64,000 nt of DNA from Ceratopteris richardii. Lineage: Eukaryota > Streptophyta > Polypodiopsida > Polypodiales > Pteridaceae. A model generated the notes under the pieces. The model saw only the letters and a program-made list of their open reading frames with translations. It was not told the DNA's origin and did not search any database. Position 1 is the first letter of the stretch. Each line of letters begins with the position of its first letter. The DNA lies in assembly GCA_020310875.1 (NCBI GenBank), contig CM035406.1, positions 225,909,442 through 225,973,441 on the forward strand, given 5' to 3'. Both the position numbers and the translations under genes were made by a program. Of the stretch, positions 34,192-45,009 are shown piece by piece.

Positions 34192-35140
34192 TCATGCCCA
34201 GAAGGTTGTGTTAAATTTACTTTCACTTTTCAACATTTCGTCATCAGACTGAATTGGTCCTAAAAAAATTCTATTCACACTCCCAATTGTAAACTCTTCT
34301 TCTTCTTCATAATCACTCTCACTTAATGTTACACCATCATTCATAGCTAGAGTTTCATCCACCACATCTTGCATGTCTTTGTCTTGTGGCAATGGAGAAT
34401 TTCTCCTTCTAATTAGTCGAATAAAACTATCCTTGAACTCAGGTTTTGCTATTGAAAACACTCGTTCAAGAGACATAGTTACTTGACTTTTTAGAAGTAT
34501 ATCATTTAAGATTTTCCTAGCATCATTCTTCTTCTTGAGCTCTGAAATCATTATTGCACATGGAGCTCTTCTTCCCTTCTTTTTCCCTTTCTCTTCACTT
34601 TGTTTTTGGTCATCTTTTTGTTCGGTTTTAGTATTTTCATTTTCAGATTTCTTCTGTTCATCCTTGATTTGAGTATTTTGATTTTCTTGTGTTTGCATAT
34701 TTTCCTCTGTTGGCTTCTTGAGTTAAGTTTGTATCTTCAAATTGTACCTTCTTGTCATTCTTCTTTTCATTTTCTCTCGTCTGTCTTCTGGTCACCCTCC
34801 TATCCCCTTTGTCTATATCATCCTGCATATCATCTCGTCTCTGTTTTTCCTCAACATTAGCAATGTGAAAATACAGAGAGGCTTCATCAACAGGAGATTG
34901 CCATACTGTTTTACACATTATTTCATCTCTATCCCTTACCAGTGCCTCAATCGAATAAGGATTTTGGCTTGGTGTAGAAAGAGGCCTATCATGTGCTGGC
35001 TCTAATCTAGTAGTCGAGGTACTGGCAGTCGCATTAGAGATCGTTAAATTTTCATACAACTTTTTCATACCTCCTTTGCCCCAATTCATGGCTAAAGGAA
35101 GTTGTGACCTAAAGTCACACAATTTCCTATCCATCTCTAC
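34192..35140 (-). pseudogene. Gypsy gag C-terminal region, broken
   Basis: Frames 34,658-35,134 and 34,192-34,698 are highly charged (KGDRRVTRRQTRENEKKNDK and EEKGKKKGRRAPCAIMISEL) and contain no zinc knuckle. They are collinear with 52,813-53,420 and, more distantly, with 59,840-60,025. The N-terminal part seen in the copy at 53.9-54.4 kb is missing because the sequence switches at 35,140 to inverted LTR-like DNA. Confidence 0.65.
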
Positions 35141-35276
35141 TAATTTAAAGACGAGTGTGAGTTGACAATTTCATCTGCATGGACAAGTTGAACTTGCATG
35201 AGAAAGATTATGATATGTGTGAGTTTAGTGATAAAATGTATAAACGTGTGCATGCATCTCTATGTGTGAGTTTGGC

Positions 35277-35311
<35 letters not shown>

Positions 35312-35411
35312 ATGTGAATTAGAGAGTTTTGTCTAAATGCTCTTCCTGCAGGTGCATACTTGAGAGAGGGGGGGGGGGGGGGGAAGAGGGAGAGAGATAG
35401 AAGGAGAAAGA

Positions 35412-35450
<39 letters not shown>

Positions 35451-35667
35451 TCTTCACCTCCCCCTTCCCCTCCTCCTTCACCTACTGTAGATAGAAGGAG
35501 AAAGAGAGAGAGAGAGAGAGAGAGCTTCTGCCTCCCCCCTCCATCCACGCTCGGCCTAGACAGAGAAGAGAGAGAGACAAAGATAGAGAAAGAGATACAA
35601 AGAGAGAGATTATAACTTTCCCCCCTCCTCCATCGATGGCTGTAGACGGATTAGATGCAGAAGGAGG

Positions 35668-35714
<47 letters not shown>

Positions 35715-35834
35715 GAGGAATCTTTGCACCTTCCCCCCCTCCTCCATTGACAACTGCAAATGGATCAAATGCAGAAGGGGGCAAACAGAGAGAGAGAGAG
35801 AGAGAGAGAGTTGAAGAGAGAGAAAGAGAGAGAA

Positions 35835-35875
<41 letters not shown>

Positions 35876-35937
35876 TTTTTACCTCCACCCCTCCTCCATT
35901 GCCTGTGGCAGACAAAAGGAGAGAGAGAGAGGGAGAG

Positions 35938-35977
<40 letters not shown>

Positions 35978-36010
35978 AGAGAGAGAGAGATGTATACAGG
36001 GTTGCAAAAA
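35141..36010 (-). repeat. inverted LTR fragment with GA arrays between gag and PBS
   Basis: CATGGACAAGTTGAACTTGC and GAGAAAGATTATGATATGTG, an AT/TG tract (35,278-35,312), GCAGGTGCATACTTGAGAGA and then long GA arrays (35,385-36,000) are the reverse complement of the LTR part at 22,650-23,270 and 38,377-39,010. The GA arrays are interrupted several times by a pyrimidine-rich spacer of about 50 nt containing CTCCTCCAT-like phrases. A G16 run lies at 35,368-35,383. This segment replaces the leader and gag start. Confidence 0.7.
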
Positions 36011-36020
36011 ATGCATGTTT

Positions 36021-36040
36021 GATTCACGTCGGGTTCACCA
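36021..36040 (-). other. primer-binding site matching tRNA-Trp
   Basis: Minus-strand TGGTGAACCCGACGTGAATC lies four bases inside the LTR edge. Its complement GATTCACGTCGGGTTCACCA matches, from memory, the T-arm, acceptor strand and CCA end of plant cytosolic tRNA-Trp. The same site is at 55,367-55,384 and, on the other strand, at 59,317-59,334. Confidence 0.75.
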
Positions 36041-36044
36041 AAGC

Positions 36045-38403
36045 TATCGAGGGTGGTGAAAGGAGGAAGCCGCTCATCAGAATAGAGTCGCGCTAACCTC
36101 ATTCTATGACTACATGCTCAGTGTTTCTTTGTGCGCTTCACAATCTAGATTGTGTTTTCCAAGTGTGGGGAAGTATTAGCTATAGGTTAAAGCACTATTT
36201 AAGTTTAGCCTAAAAACTCTAAGGTCCGTATGGAAGTGCAGCCCTTTTTCTAGAACTAACATTTTGATATGCTATTAAGCTAAGTTCTTCTTTAGTAATA
36301 CTATTAGAAACTTCCTCAGTAATATAACTTTTAATAATGTCTACCTCATTGTTTTCGGATTGAGTATTACTTTTAGGGTAAGGTGGAAACATGATTTCTC
36401 TTTCCATAGAATCTGGGAAAGCAACTAAACAGAACGTTACAAATCTAGATAATCTTGAAGCATACGATCAAGGGTATAAGGATTTCACTACAATATGATC
36501 TTTAATTATTTCATTTACCTCTTATTCTACACTATCCTCGTCATCATTGATTTGAATAGTACTATACTCTAGCAGAGCAGGTAAAAGCGTATCTATAATA
36601 AAAGAGCTATCTATTTCTTTATTTTTAGTAGCAGACTTACTTGTAGATGCAATATTTTCAGACATAAGAAATAAAGTGCAATGTAAGAAATTTTTTGCTA
36701 ATTGAACTGTATAGTGGAAATGCTAAAACTTTAGAACCAAAACTAGTCCTATACAAGTGCTTGTGAAAAGTTTTCATATAGATCTTAGAAGATATTCCTA
36801 TACAAAAGCTTTGTAAATGATTTTATAATTCAAAGACCATATAATGAAACTAGAATGAGCCGTATAAAGTAGCTCCTATCTCATAAATCTTGTCAAGTTC
36901 TCTTAAGTTCTCATCAAGACTTCTTCAAAATGATTTGTAGCAAGAACATTAGGAAAAAAAATAAGTATGTCTTTATCAATATAAAACACTCATTCATTCA
37001 TATACATTCATTTATGCATACATACTTCATTTATAATTGCCATTCCCTTATGCACTATGATTATACTCATTTTCTTCTGCATAGATTAACATACATTAAT
37101 ATGCAAATGTACATGCAAACACATATATTCACGTTTACTTACACGTAGGTGCATTCATGCACAACAATACTCATACACATATTCATAACTTCCTATATGC
37201 ATATACGCTAACATATGCATTTAAATTCTTACTCCATATGCTCATGCATACATGAAAGTACTTATATGCACTTAAATACTTACATTTATTACATACTTTA
37301 ATAATTATATTTGCATACCTATTCATATATGCATGTCAACCTTCAATGCAAACTTGCATTTACAAACCTAACACTCAAAACTTAACATAATTTAAACCTA
37401 TACTAATACATGTTAATGAACTGTCTTATGAATATGTAATTACACACTCACATACATTCCCATATACATACATCTATTTCATATGCTTACACACAAATAT
37501 TAACTTGAACATGTGTACTCATACACTAGCATGTACTTCTAACACAATTCCATTCATGCCTATCATGCATTTATACACAAGTAAACACATGCACTCATAC
37601 AACTCAGTATCTCTTATATACACATTCATAAACTACAATACACATGCATTTATTTACACATACACATGCACTCATGCATATGCTTTCATCAAACACATGC
37701 ATTCATACATATGCACTCATTCATAATTTACATGCACTAACTCTATTATGCACATGCACACATTAAATATGCACATGCATGTTACACATATACTTACACT
37801 TGACACATATCTCATGCAAATGCACACATCACTTACATACATCCACATACATACATGCACATACATACATGCACATGAATACTCATATGCACTCATGCAT
37901 AAAATGCATTCATATGCATCTACACTAACTTTAATATGCACATGCACTCTCATATACTCTCATCATATACACTTATCTACTTCATATATGTACATGCACT
38001 CATACATACTTACACATGCATTCATGCATACTTACACATGCATTCATGCATACTCATGCATATATCACATTCACATGCATACATGCAAACACATACATTC
38101 ATACATATGCATACATTAACTTCATACATTCGCATGCATACGTGCATCATACATATACGTGCATACATGCATCATACTCATCATCCATACATGCATCACA
38201 TCTTACATTCACATGCACACACGCAAACACATACATTCACTTCATACATTCACATGCATATTTGCATCATACATACACATGCATACATGCTTCATAATTC
38301 ACATGCATACATGCATCATACATACACATGCATACATGCTTTATAATTCACATGCATACATGCATACATTCATAATCTCTCTCTCCTCTCTCTCCTCTCT
38401 CTC

Positions 38404-38458
<55 letters not shown>

Positions 38459-38712
38459 CTCTCTCTCTCTCTTTCTCTGTCTTTGCCTCTATCTCTCTTT
38501 TTTTATCTCTCTCTCTCTCTGTCTCTTTCTCCTCTCTCTGCATCAAGCGTGGATGGAGGGAGAGGCAAAAGCTCTCTTTGTCTCTCTCGTGCTCTCTCTC
38601 TCTCTCTCCTTATTTCTCCTTCTATTTGCTGTAACTGATAGAGGAGGGGGGGAGGGTGAAGAGGATATCTTTGTCTCTCTCTCTCCTTCTGTCTCTCTCT
38701 CTCTCTATCTCC

Positions 38713-38745
<33 letters not shown>

Positions 38746-38793
38746 AAGTATGCACCTGCAAGAAGAGCATTATGAAAAACTCTCTAATTCACC

Positions 38794-38888
<95 letters not shown>

Positions 38889-39550
38889 AAACTCACATGT
38901 AGAGATGCATGCACGCGTTCATACATTTTCTCAATAAACTCACACATATCATAATCTTTCTCATGCAAGTTCAGCTTGTCCATGCACATGACATTCTCAA
39001 CTCACACTCGTCACTTTCTCTTTCACACATCACTTAGATCACTTCAATTCACTTATGAATGTACACACGTAAATTAGTTTATGATGTTTGTTTTAAAAGT
39101 TAAGGCTTAAAACATTTCAAAATGAATATTTATATGACCTAAGACATATAGGAAGTCATTGTATATACATATACATATACTTGTAATCACATAGAGGAAG
39201 ATGTTGATATGCATTTACTCCTTATACATACACAATGCTCACACCCCATACCATAGCATATCAACACATATATTGAATTACATGCTTAAGAAATCACACA
39301 TAGTTAGATGTTTCTGTAAACGTATATAGGCACATAGGGTTAGCGCACATGCACTTATAATAGAAATGCACATATAATATTGGTCTAATCACATAGAACA
39401 ATCTATATTACACATATATTAAACCTTATAGACATAAAAACATAGGCACACATTGAATTATATTAACATATATATACGTATATGCTCTCATAAGAAAAGC
39501 CAAAAAATTCATAGGTTTAGTTGAACCCATATACATAATGGAACTCCATA
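36045..39550 (-). repeat. 5' LTR of the large Gypsy, truncated
   Basis: It starts TATCGAGGG (TG changed to TA) beside the PBS and is collinear with 20,328-23,830: ACATGCAT-rich array (37,020-38,375), CT tracts (38,377-38,745), AT tract (38,793-38,886). It is cut at about 39,550, where LINE sequence begins. Confidence 0.7.
36219..36665 (-). pseudogene. reading frame inside the LTR, copy 2
   Basis: MSENIASTSKSATKNKEIDS to PYGP-stop, 149 codons, same length and frame as 20,502-20,948, with two internal stops. See also 55,814-56,149. Confidence 0.5.
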
Positions 39551-42122
39551 AATTACTGGTATCACCTGGCATAATAGAAAACCTAATGGGAAGGCCCTGG
39601 GTGCTAGACTTGATAGGTGTTACATCAATTCTTCCTTTGGTATAAAGTTTTGGGAAACTAGTGGTGATATTGACCAAACCCTTATGTTGTCTGACCACAA
39701 ACCTATAAGTCTGACCTTTAAGAGGAACTATAAGCCTTTTAGAGCTGGTTGGCCCCACCTTGATGCTAGACTTCTTAAGATTCCCTCGTATATCAGACAT
39801 GTCAAGTTGGCCATTAGTTGGCATTTTTCTCACAATACTTCAGCTCTCAAGAGGTGGGAGTATGCTGTGAAGGATATCCAAAAAATTTTCCCTTTTACAA
39901 AGATAAAATTAATAAGGTTAGAACTCTCAAGAAGGAGAAAATTATGGATGCCCTCAAGATATATGATCCTAATAACCCTTGTGTGGAGTCCATTGAGTTG
40001 AACCACAAGCTTAGATGTGAGGAGTGTCTGGAAGCCACATAATTGAGTGGGATTTCATCCATCAGTCTCTCCATGATATTAGGATTGGGAACAAGTTCAT
40101 ACAGTATGTTAGTACTCTGTTTGGAAATGCCTGGTCTAGAGTTTATCGGAATGGCCAACTTCCTCCCTTTTAAAATTGCTAGATATATAAGGCAAGGTTG
40201 CCCCTTGGCTCCCCTCCTCTTTGCCATCTCCAGTGATGATCTTGGGTGGTTGGTCAATCATGAAATGTCTAAAGAAAAGATCAAAGGAATTCCGATTCCC
40301 AATTCCAATCATCAACTTGGGCTTCAGATGTTTGTAGACGATACTAATATGTGTACTCTTGCTGATCCTAATTATGCTGATAATTTTCTTGATTGTTTGA
40401 GGACTTTGTGCCTTGCTAGTGGTTCTCACATAAATCACTCCAAAACTGGTTTTAGATCTTCTAACCATGTTATTCCCAGTTGCATTGCTAACATTGGTTG
40501 TCTCATTCTGCACGATAAGGCCATTTTTAGGCTGCTGGGTATCCCTATGGGATTCAATGTCACTATACAACAAAGGTGGGATTGGGTCCTTGACAAATTT
40601 AAGAAAAAAATGTTCAGGAGGTATAATGTGTATGCTTCTCTATCTCACAGATGCTTTATTTTGAAACACTATCTAATCCCATCCCTAGTGTATTTTCTAG
40701 CATGTTGGAGCCCCTCCAAAGGTCAATTAAAAGATCTCATAGCCCTTGCCAAAAGATTCTCGTGGGGAGGAAATGAACAGGTCATTAAAGTCCCCAAGGT
40801 TGCTTGGAAGATCTCTTGTCTTCCCAAGTATGAAAGAGGGCTTGGTATTATAATGGTAAAAAATCTCGCAACAAAATGGATTTTTAGAGCTATAAACTCT
40901 CATGATATTTGGGTTGTTCTTCTTAAAAGAAGCACTCATAAGTTTTATGTCAAGGGCTATAGTGCTTGGACCAATAATCATTTGTGGGATATTGTTGTCT
41001 CCCCTTCCACCTTTACCGTTGTTGGCAGTTTACTTTATTGCAGGCTTTGGAATGTGTGGATGAAGGTTAAAGATTCCTTTTCTCCTAACTGCAATTTTAG
41101 AACTAACATTAAATTGTTCCTGCACGAATCTCCTCGGTTGGGGTGGATTGCCTTGTGGAACAACAAAAGTATAGATAAGTTTAGGATCAAAAGCTAGGGA
41201 TGGTTCTTCAACTCAGGTAAGTTGGTATCAATGAATTTATCCTTGGTCTGACACATTTGTCCCGTGCTTGCATACAGATGCTGCTGGAAATGAAGACTCT
41301 CTTGAGGCTGAAGATGGAGGATTGCATGATAGGAAACATCCAACTTGGAGAGGTGGCTAGAGGCATGTGGCAATGCTTTAAACTCTACAGGGGCACTATT
41401 CTCTCTCGAACTCACAAACTTAATCTCAGATGGGGTTGCAAATGGTCTGCCAACCAATGGAGATATAGATTCAACGCCATCTGGACTTTCCCTTATAACA
41501 TCAACTCCTACTTGGAATGGATGATCCTGCATAGTGGGATATGGACTGGGAGCAGGGCTAAGAGAGTAAATGCTAATAATGGAAACTCTTCACTATGTAG
41601 GAGGGAAGAGGATTTGGCCCACCTTTTTATAAATTGCTGGCATGCCAAAAGATTTTGGAAGGTGTTGGACCCCATCTTGTGCATCAGAAAGCTCCCTCAA
41701 CTTGGTCTCAGAGAAATCATTCTTGGATTGTGTAATAATTTTGATTTGGTCCTCTGGAATCTGTGGAGGGGCCACATCCTGTGGCAAATCATGATTCATA
41801 GAAATCAAATGCTTTTCAATAATGGAAAGAAGAATGTCCTATGTTCTCTTAGAAAAACCCTGTATTTAACTGGTATTCAGAGTTTTCAGGTCATTAAAAG
41901 TTTCCCCCAAGACTCTTTAGATGTTATCAAGTCCCTTCCTCCTAACAAATTGAGATTGAGAGAGTCCCTTTTAGATTGTTACTCTAGTGATAGATTTATT
42001 ATGGTCCTCATTTGTAATTGTGTAAGGCTTGGTTTTGGGCCTTTGTAGTGGTGGGATCTTTCCTGTATACAGTGTAATTTTTTCCATTAATTTACTCTCT
42101 TTTCCTCTTGTCTCAAAAAAAA
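39551..42122 (+). pseudogene. 5'-truncated LINE with an internal RT deletion
   Basis: It starts within the endonuclease C-terminus (ALGARLDRCYI and LSDHKPISL, the SDH block near 39,690). It passes through the EN-RT linker and jumps near 40,033 into RT (EWDFIHQSLHDIRIGN), so RT motifs 0-2 are deleted. A frameshift near 40,170 leads into the 384-residue frame ending at 41,197, with RQGCPLAPLLFAISSDDLGW and FVDDTNM (catalytic RT block near 40,335). After another frameshift, frame 41,257-42,048 has the zf-RVT-type tail (CRREEDLAHLFINCWHAKRF). It ends in an A8 run at 42,115-42,122. In the family, ORF2 nicks DNA and primes reverse transcription on it; 5' truncation is the usual outcome. Confidence 0.9.
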
Positions 42123-42400
42123 GGTGATTTGACGTTCGAGTGTTGTACGATTCCACAAGTGTTTTCCAAATCCACAAACACCGTTACACCAGCAGAATAG
42201 ATGCCAAAATAGTATATTCCACGTGACACGGAGTTGCAAGCACTATGAGAGAGAATATGCATGAATGCACCTAAGTATTAGCAAGTTGCAACATGCGGCC
42301 AATTGCCGAACGACGTTATTCCGGACTACAACTAACGACGTCGCCGAACGGAGATGGGGATGTCCCCCGCACGCACCTTGCCTCAGCTCAGAACGGACCT
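42123..42400. other. unassigned sequence
   Basis: Locally GC-richer, with CG dinucleotides (CCGAACGACG, CGTCGCCGAACGG near 42,306-42,353). No frame or repeat recognised. Unlike the LTR interrupted at 39,550, so the LINE did not simply insert into that LTR. Confidence 0.3.
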
Positions 42401-42655
42401 TAGCAGTCACGTCTACAACAGCACAACCAAGCTATAATGATGGATTCCGTGTGGACCCAAAGTCAGAACGGACCTTACCACTACAACAGAAGATCCAAGT
42501 CATAACGATGAATTCCGTGTAGCCAACATCGATGCTTTCAGTCTGTAAGTCACGCTTTCCAATCAAGCACCTCTCAATGCTTATGCTCATTGCTTATCCT
42601 GGCCGAAGGAAGATCTGAACTTTGCATCGCAGTATTCTTCCTTCTTCAGGATTCT
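42401..42655. repeat. dispersed repeat X, uninterrupted copy
   Basis: Matches 50,944-51,506 (for example GGATTCCGTGTGGACCCAAA, AACATCGATGCTTTCAGTCT and TATCCTGGCCGAAGGAAGAT) but lacks the SINE present there. It ends at CTTCTTCAGGATT in both copies and could be part of an LTR. Confidence 0.7.
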
Positions 42656-43904
42656 TTGCATTAGGCAACTCTAACCCCAATGGAGTTGTGAAGAGTTACT
42701 GTGTCAAGAGATGGAGGGAGAAAATGCTTTCTCTATACTCTGTATCTAGAGTGAACATGATCCATTTCTTGGACATTTATGTTAGAATTCATCGTGAACG
42801 TGATCCATTTGTTGGACATGTATGTTAGAACTCATCCTTTGTCAAGGGTGTCATCGACATGTAACCTTTTCTTGCATCAATATTAATCTTTTTTTGTTCT
42901 AGTAAAGGAAAAATTATTCTTCCTTCTCCATCTTGCTTCGCTCTAGCTATCGTTGGCCGATTTCACACAGTACCTATGGGCCGCACGTTAAAAACCCATA
43001 TGTAACATTCGAAAATATATAAAAAAAGGGATGTGCCATCATTGTTTCATTCACATAGCGGTGCAAATGCTCACATTATTTTTGTGTACTTCTACCTTAT
43101 GTGAAGGCAACAAAAACGAAAAGTCCGGAATGTTCTAATTCAAAACTCATGCATCTTTATTCATATGTTATGTTGCAGTCCACGTGTGGTGACTTCCTCA
43201 AAAATTCAGCTGGGGGGAGGGGAAGGAAGGGGAATCGACACATTTGCCAAGGATCTGTTCCATGCCTTGGTAGTGGAAACAATGAGGGCTCCACCTATAT
43301 CTGAATAGGGTCTGCCACTTGCTCCACATTGATTGGATTTTTAGTATAGGCTTCGAGTACCCCCACACTATGTGAAACCTACCATACGTGCTTCTCTCTA
43401 TCACACGTTGTCAGATGGATTTCTCCACTTTGAGTTACGTTAAAAAAAAACAAAATTAATCTTCTCAAAATCTATTCCATGTGATTTTTTTTAATTTGAA
43501 TTATCTCTTTCTTTAGTACTTGCATGCAAAGGAAAAGAGGAAAATATGCTATAAATAGAACATGAAAGGACGATAAGTAATGAGTATCATTGTATACATA
43601 GATTAAAGGGTATCAGCTATATGAGTTTATGTCATGAACTTATTTATGGTGGGAGAAGTAGGCCATAGATATTAAGCATATATATGTGAAGATGAAGTCC
43701 ATGTACATTATCACATAAACCCTCCATGATCATATATGTTGTCCATGAGAAACCTTCTTATGAGCATTTTATAGATATGAGGATACCCTACTATCTATGT
43801 CTATACCAATGCAACAGAGTTTCCACAATACGAGCTTACGAATGAATGTGTACTCATCTCCCAGTTGTACGCCTCTATATATAGTTGCTTGAATTAACGA
43901 GGAC
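42656..43904. other. unassigned region with a 43-bp tandem duplication
   Basis: Two adjacent 43-bp units at 42,751-42,793 and 42,794-42,836, differing at a few bases (both begin GTGAAC and end CATC). Otherwise AT-rich with no frame recognised. Confidence 0.5.
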
Positions 43905-44345
43905 CACAAATGTAACTAAAGTTCACAAGTGCATGTGCATATTCCTCCACTCATTTGATACCTTCCACTAGAGTCCACTAGTGGTTGGAGTGATCTTGTC
44001 CACTGCTTTAGTACCTTCCACTAGAGTCTACTAGTGGTGGTTCTACTCGCTACTCAAGTTAAGTCTCTCTAGACTCAAGTTAACTCACATTAACTAGAGT
44101 TAGAAGGCTCTAGAGCTTCTTGGGCAAAACTCTCTCAACATGCTTCCCATGGAGATTGAACCCAAGACCTCCTCCTTTGCAACCTTGAGACTTAACCACT
44201 AGGCTAAGCGGATCACTTATATATGAGAGCACATGAACTTATGCTTGAGTCTAGTCTTGAGATCTTTGGTCCCACACACGAGTGACCAAACAGTGTCCAA
44301 TTTTAGATTTTTCTGAAGTGGCCGGACCCTTAGACCGTAGACTTA
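43905..44345 (-). repeat. interspersed repeat with tRNA-like head, copy B
   Basis: Reverse complement of the 200-645 repeat. On the minus strand GCTTAGCCTAGTGGTTAAG (box A-like, near 44,190-44,210) and GGGTTCAATC (box B-like, near 44,155) are slightly closer to RNA polymerase III consensus than in copy A. The CCACTAGTGG unit occurs twice (near 43,978 and 44,030). Confidence 0.5.
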
Positions 44346-44696
44346 CTTCATTATAATTTGAACCTTCTTTTTTTTTCTCCATTTGAATCCTCTATACATA
44401 ACCTTCAGTATATATATGAGATTATCCTAAGTGTGTATATGTGTAAGCATTAACCCTAAATGCTATGTCTAAATATCCATATGTATGTGATGTGAATGTG
44501 TGATTATGTCTATGAATTTATGTGAGTGCTCAAGTGTGTGTCTAATATGTCAAGTTATGTGTAATCAAATGTATAATATGTATATGTGTTGTGCATACTT
44601 ATGACTTAAAGTGTCTTTCATTTGTGAATACAACCCTATGTGCCTATTCATGTGTGTGTATTTGTGCATATATATATGTTATGTATATGGGATAAT
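44346..44696. other. unassigned AT-rich spacer
   Basis: TG/TA-rich sequence (TATATATGAG, GTGTATATGTG). Nothing coding recognised. Confidence 0.3.
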
Positions 44697-44936
44697 TGTT
44701 ACCTATATTATATTCAAGTTAGACGCCTACAGAAGCACGGGAACAACACAAGGAAGAAGAAGAAGCTTGGAGCACAGCACACAATACTGAATGTATTAGC
44801 ACGAGAATGTACAAAGATAAGTAGCTAGTTAGGGTGATAGGCATATATACAAGCTAGCAGAAAAAACCTCCTAAAGAAGGAAAAAAGTACCCGGGCTCCT
44901 AGTGTGTACACACATGATTACCTAAATATATCAACA
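44697..44936 (-). repeat. 3' LTR of a decayed Copia
   Basis: 240 bp with the perfect short inverted ends TGTT...AACA. On the minus strand the purine tract CCTAGGGGGGATT (about 44,937-44,950) directly precedes the LTR, and the RNase H end lies just upstream at 45,010. A minus-strand GTATATATGCC near 44,845 could be its TATA box. No second copy is in the window. Confidence 0.7.
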
Positions 44937-45009
44937 AATCCCCCCTAGGAGTGATGCCGTGAACAAGGAGCTAGCATTCATGTATAAAGAAGTGCCACAC
45001 TATGTGGAA

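Noticed and set aside
39895-40573. Minus-strand frames opposite the LINE RT
   Set aside because: Antisense shadows of a well-supported plus-strand LINE.
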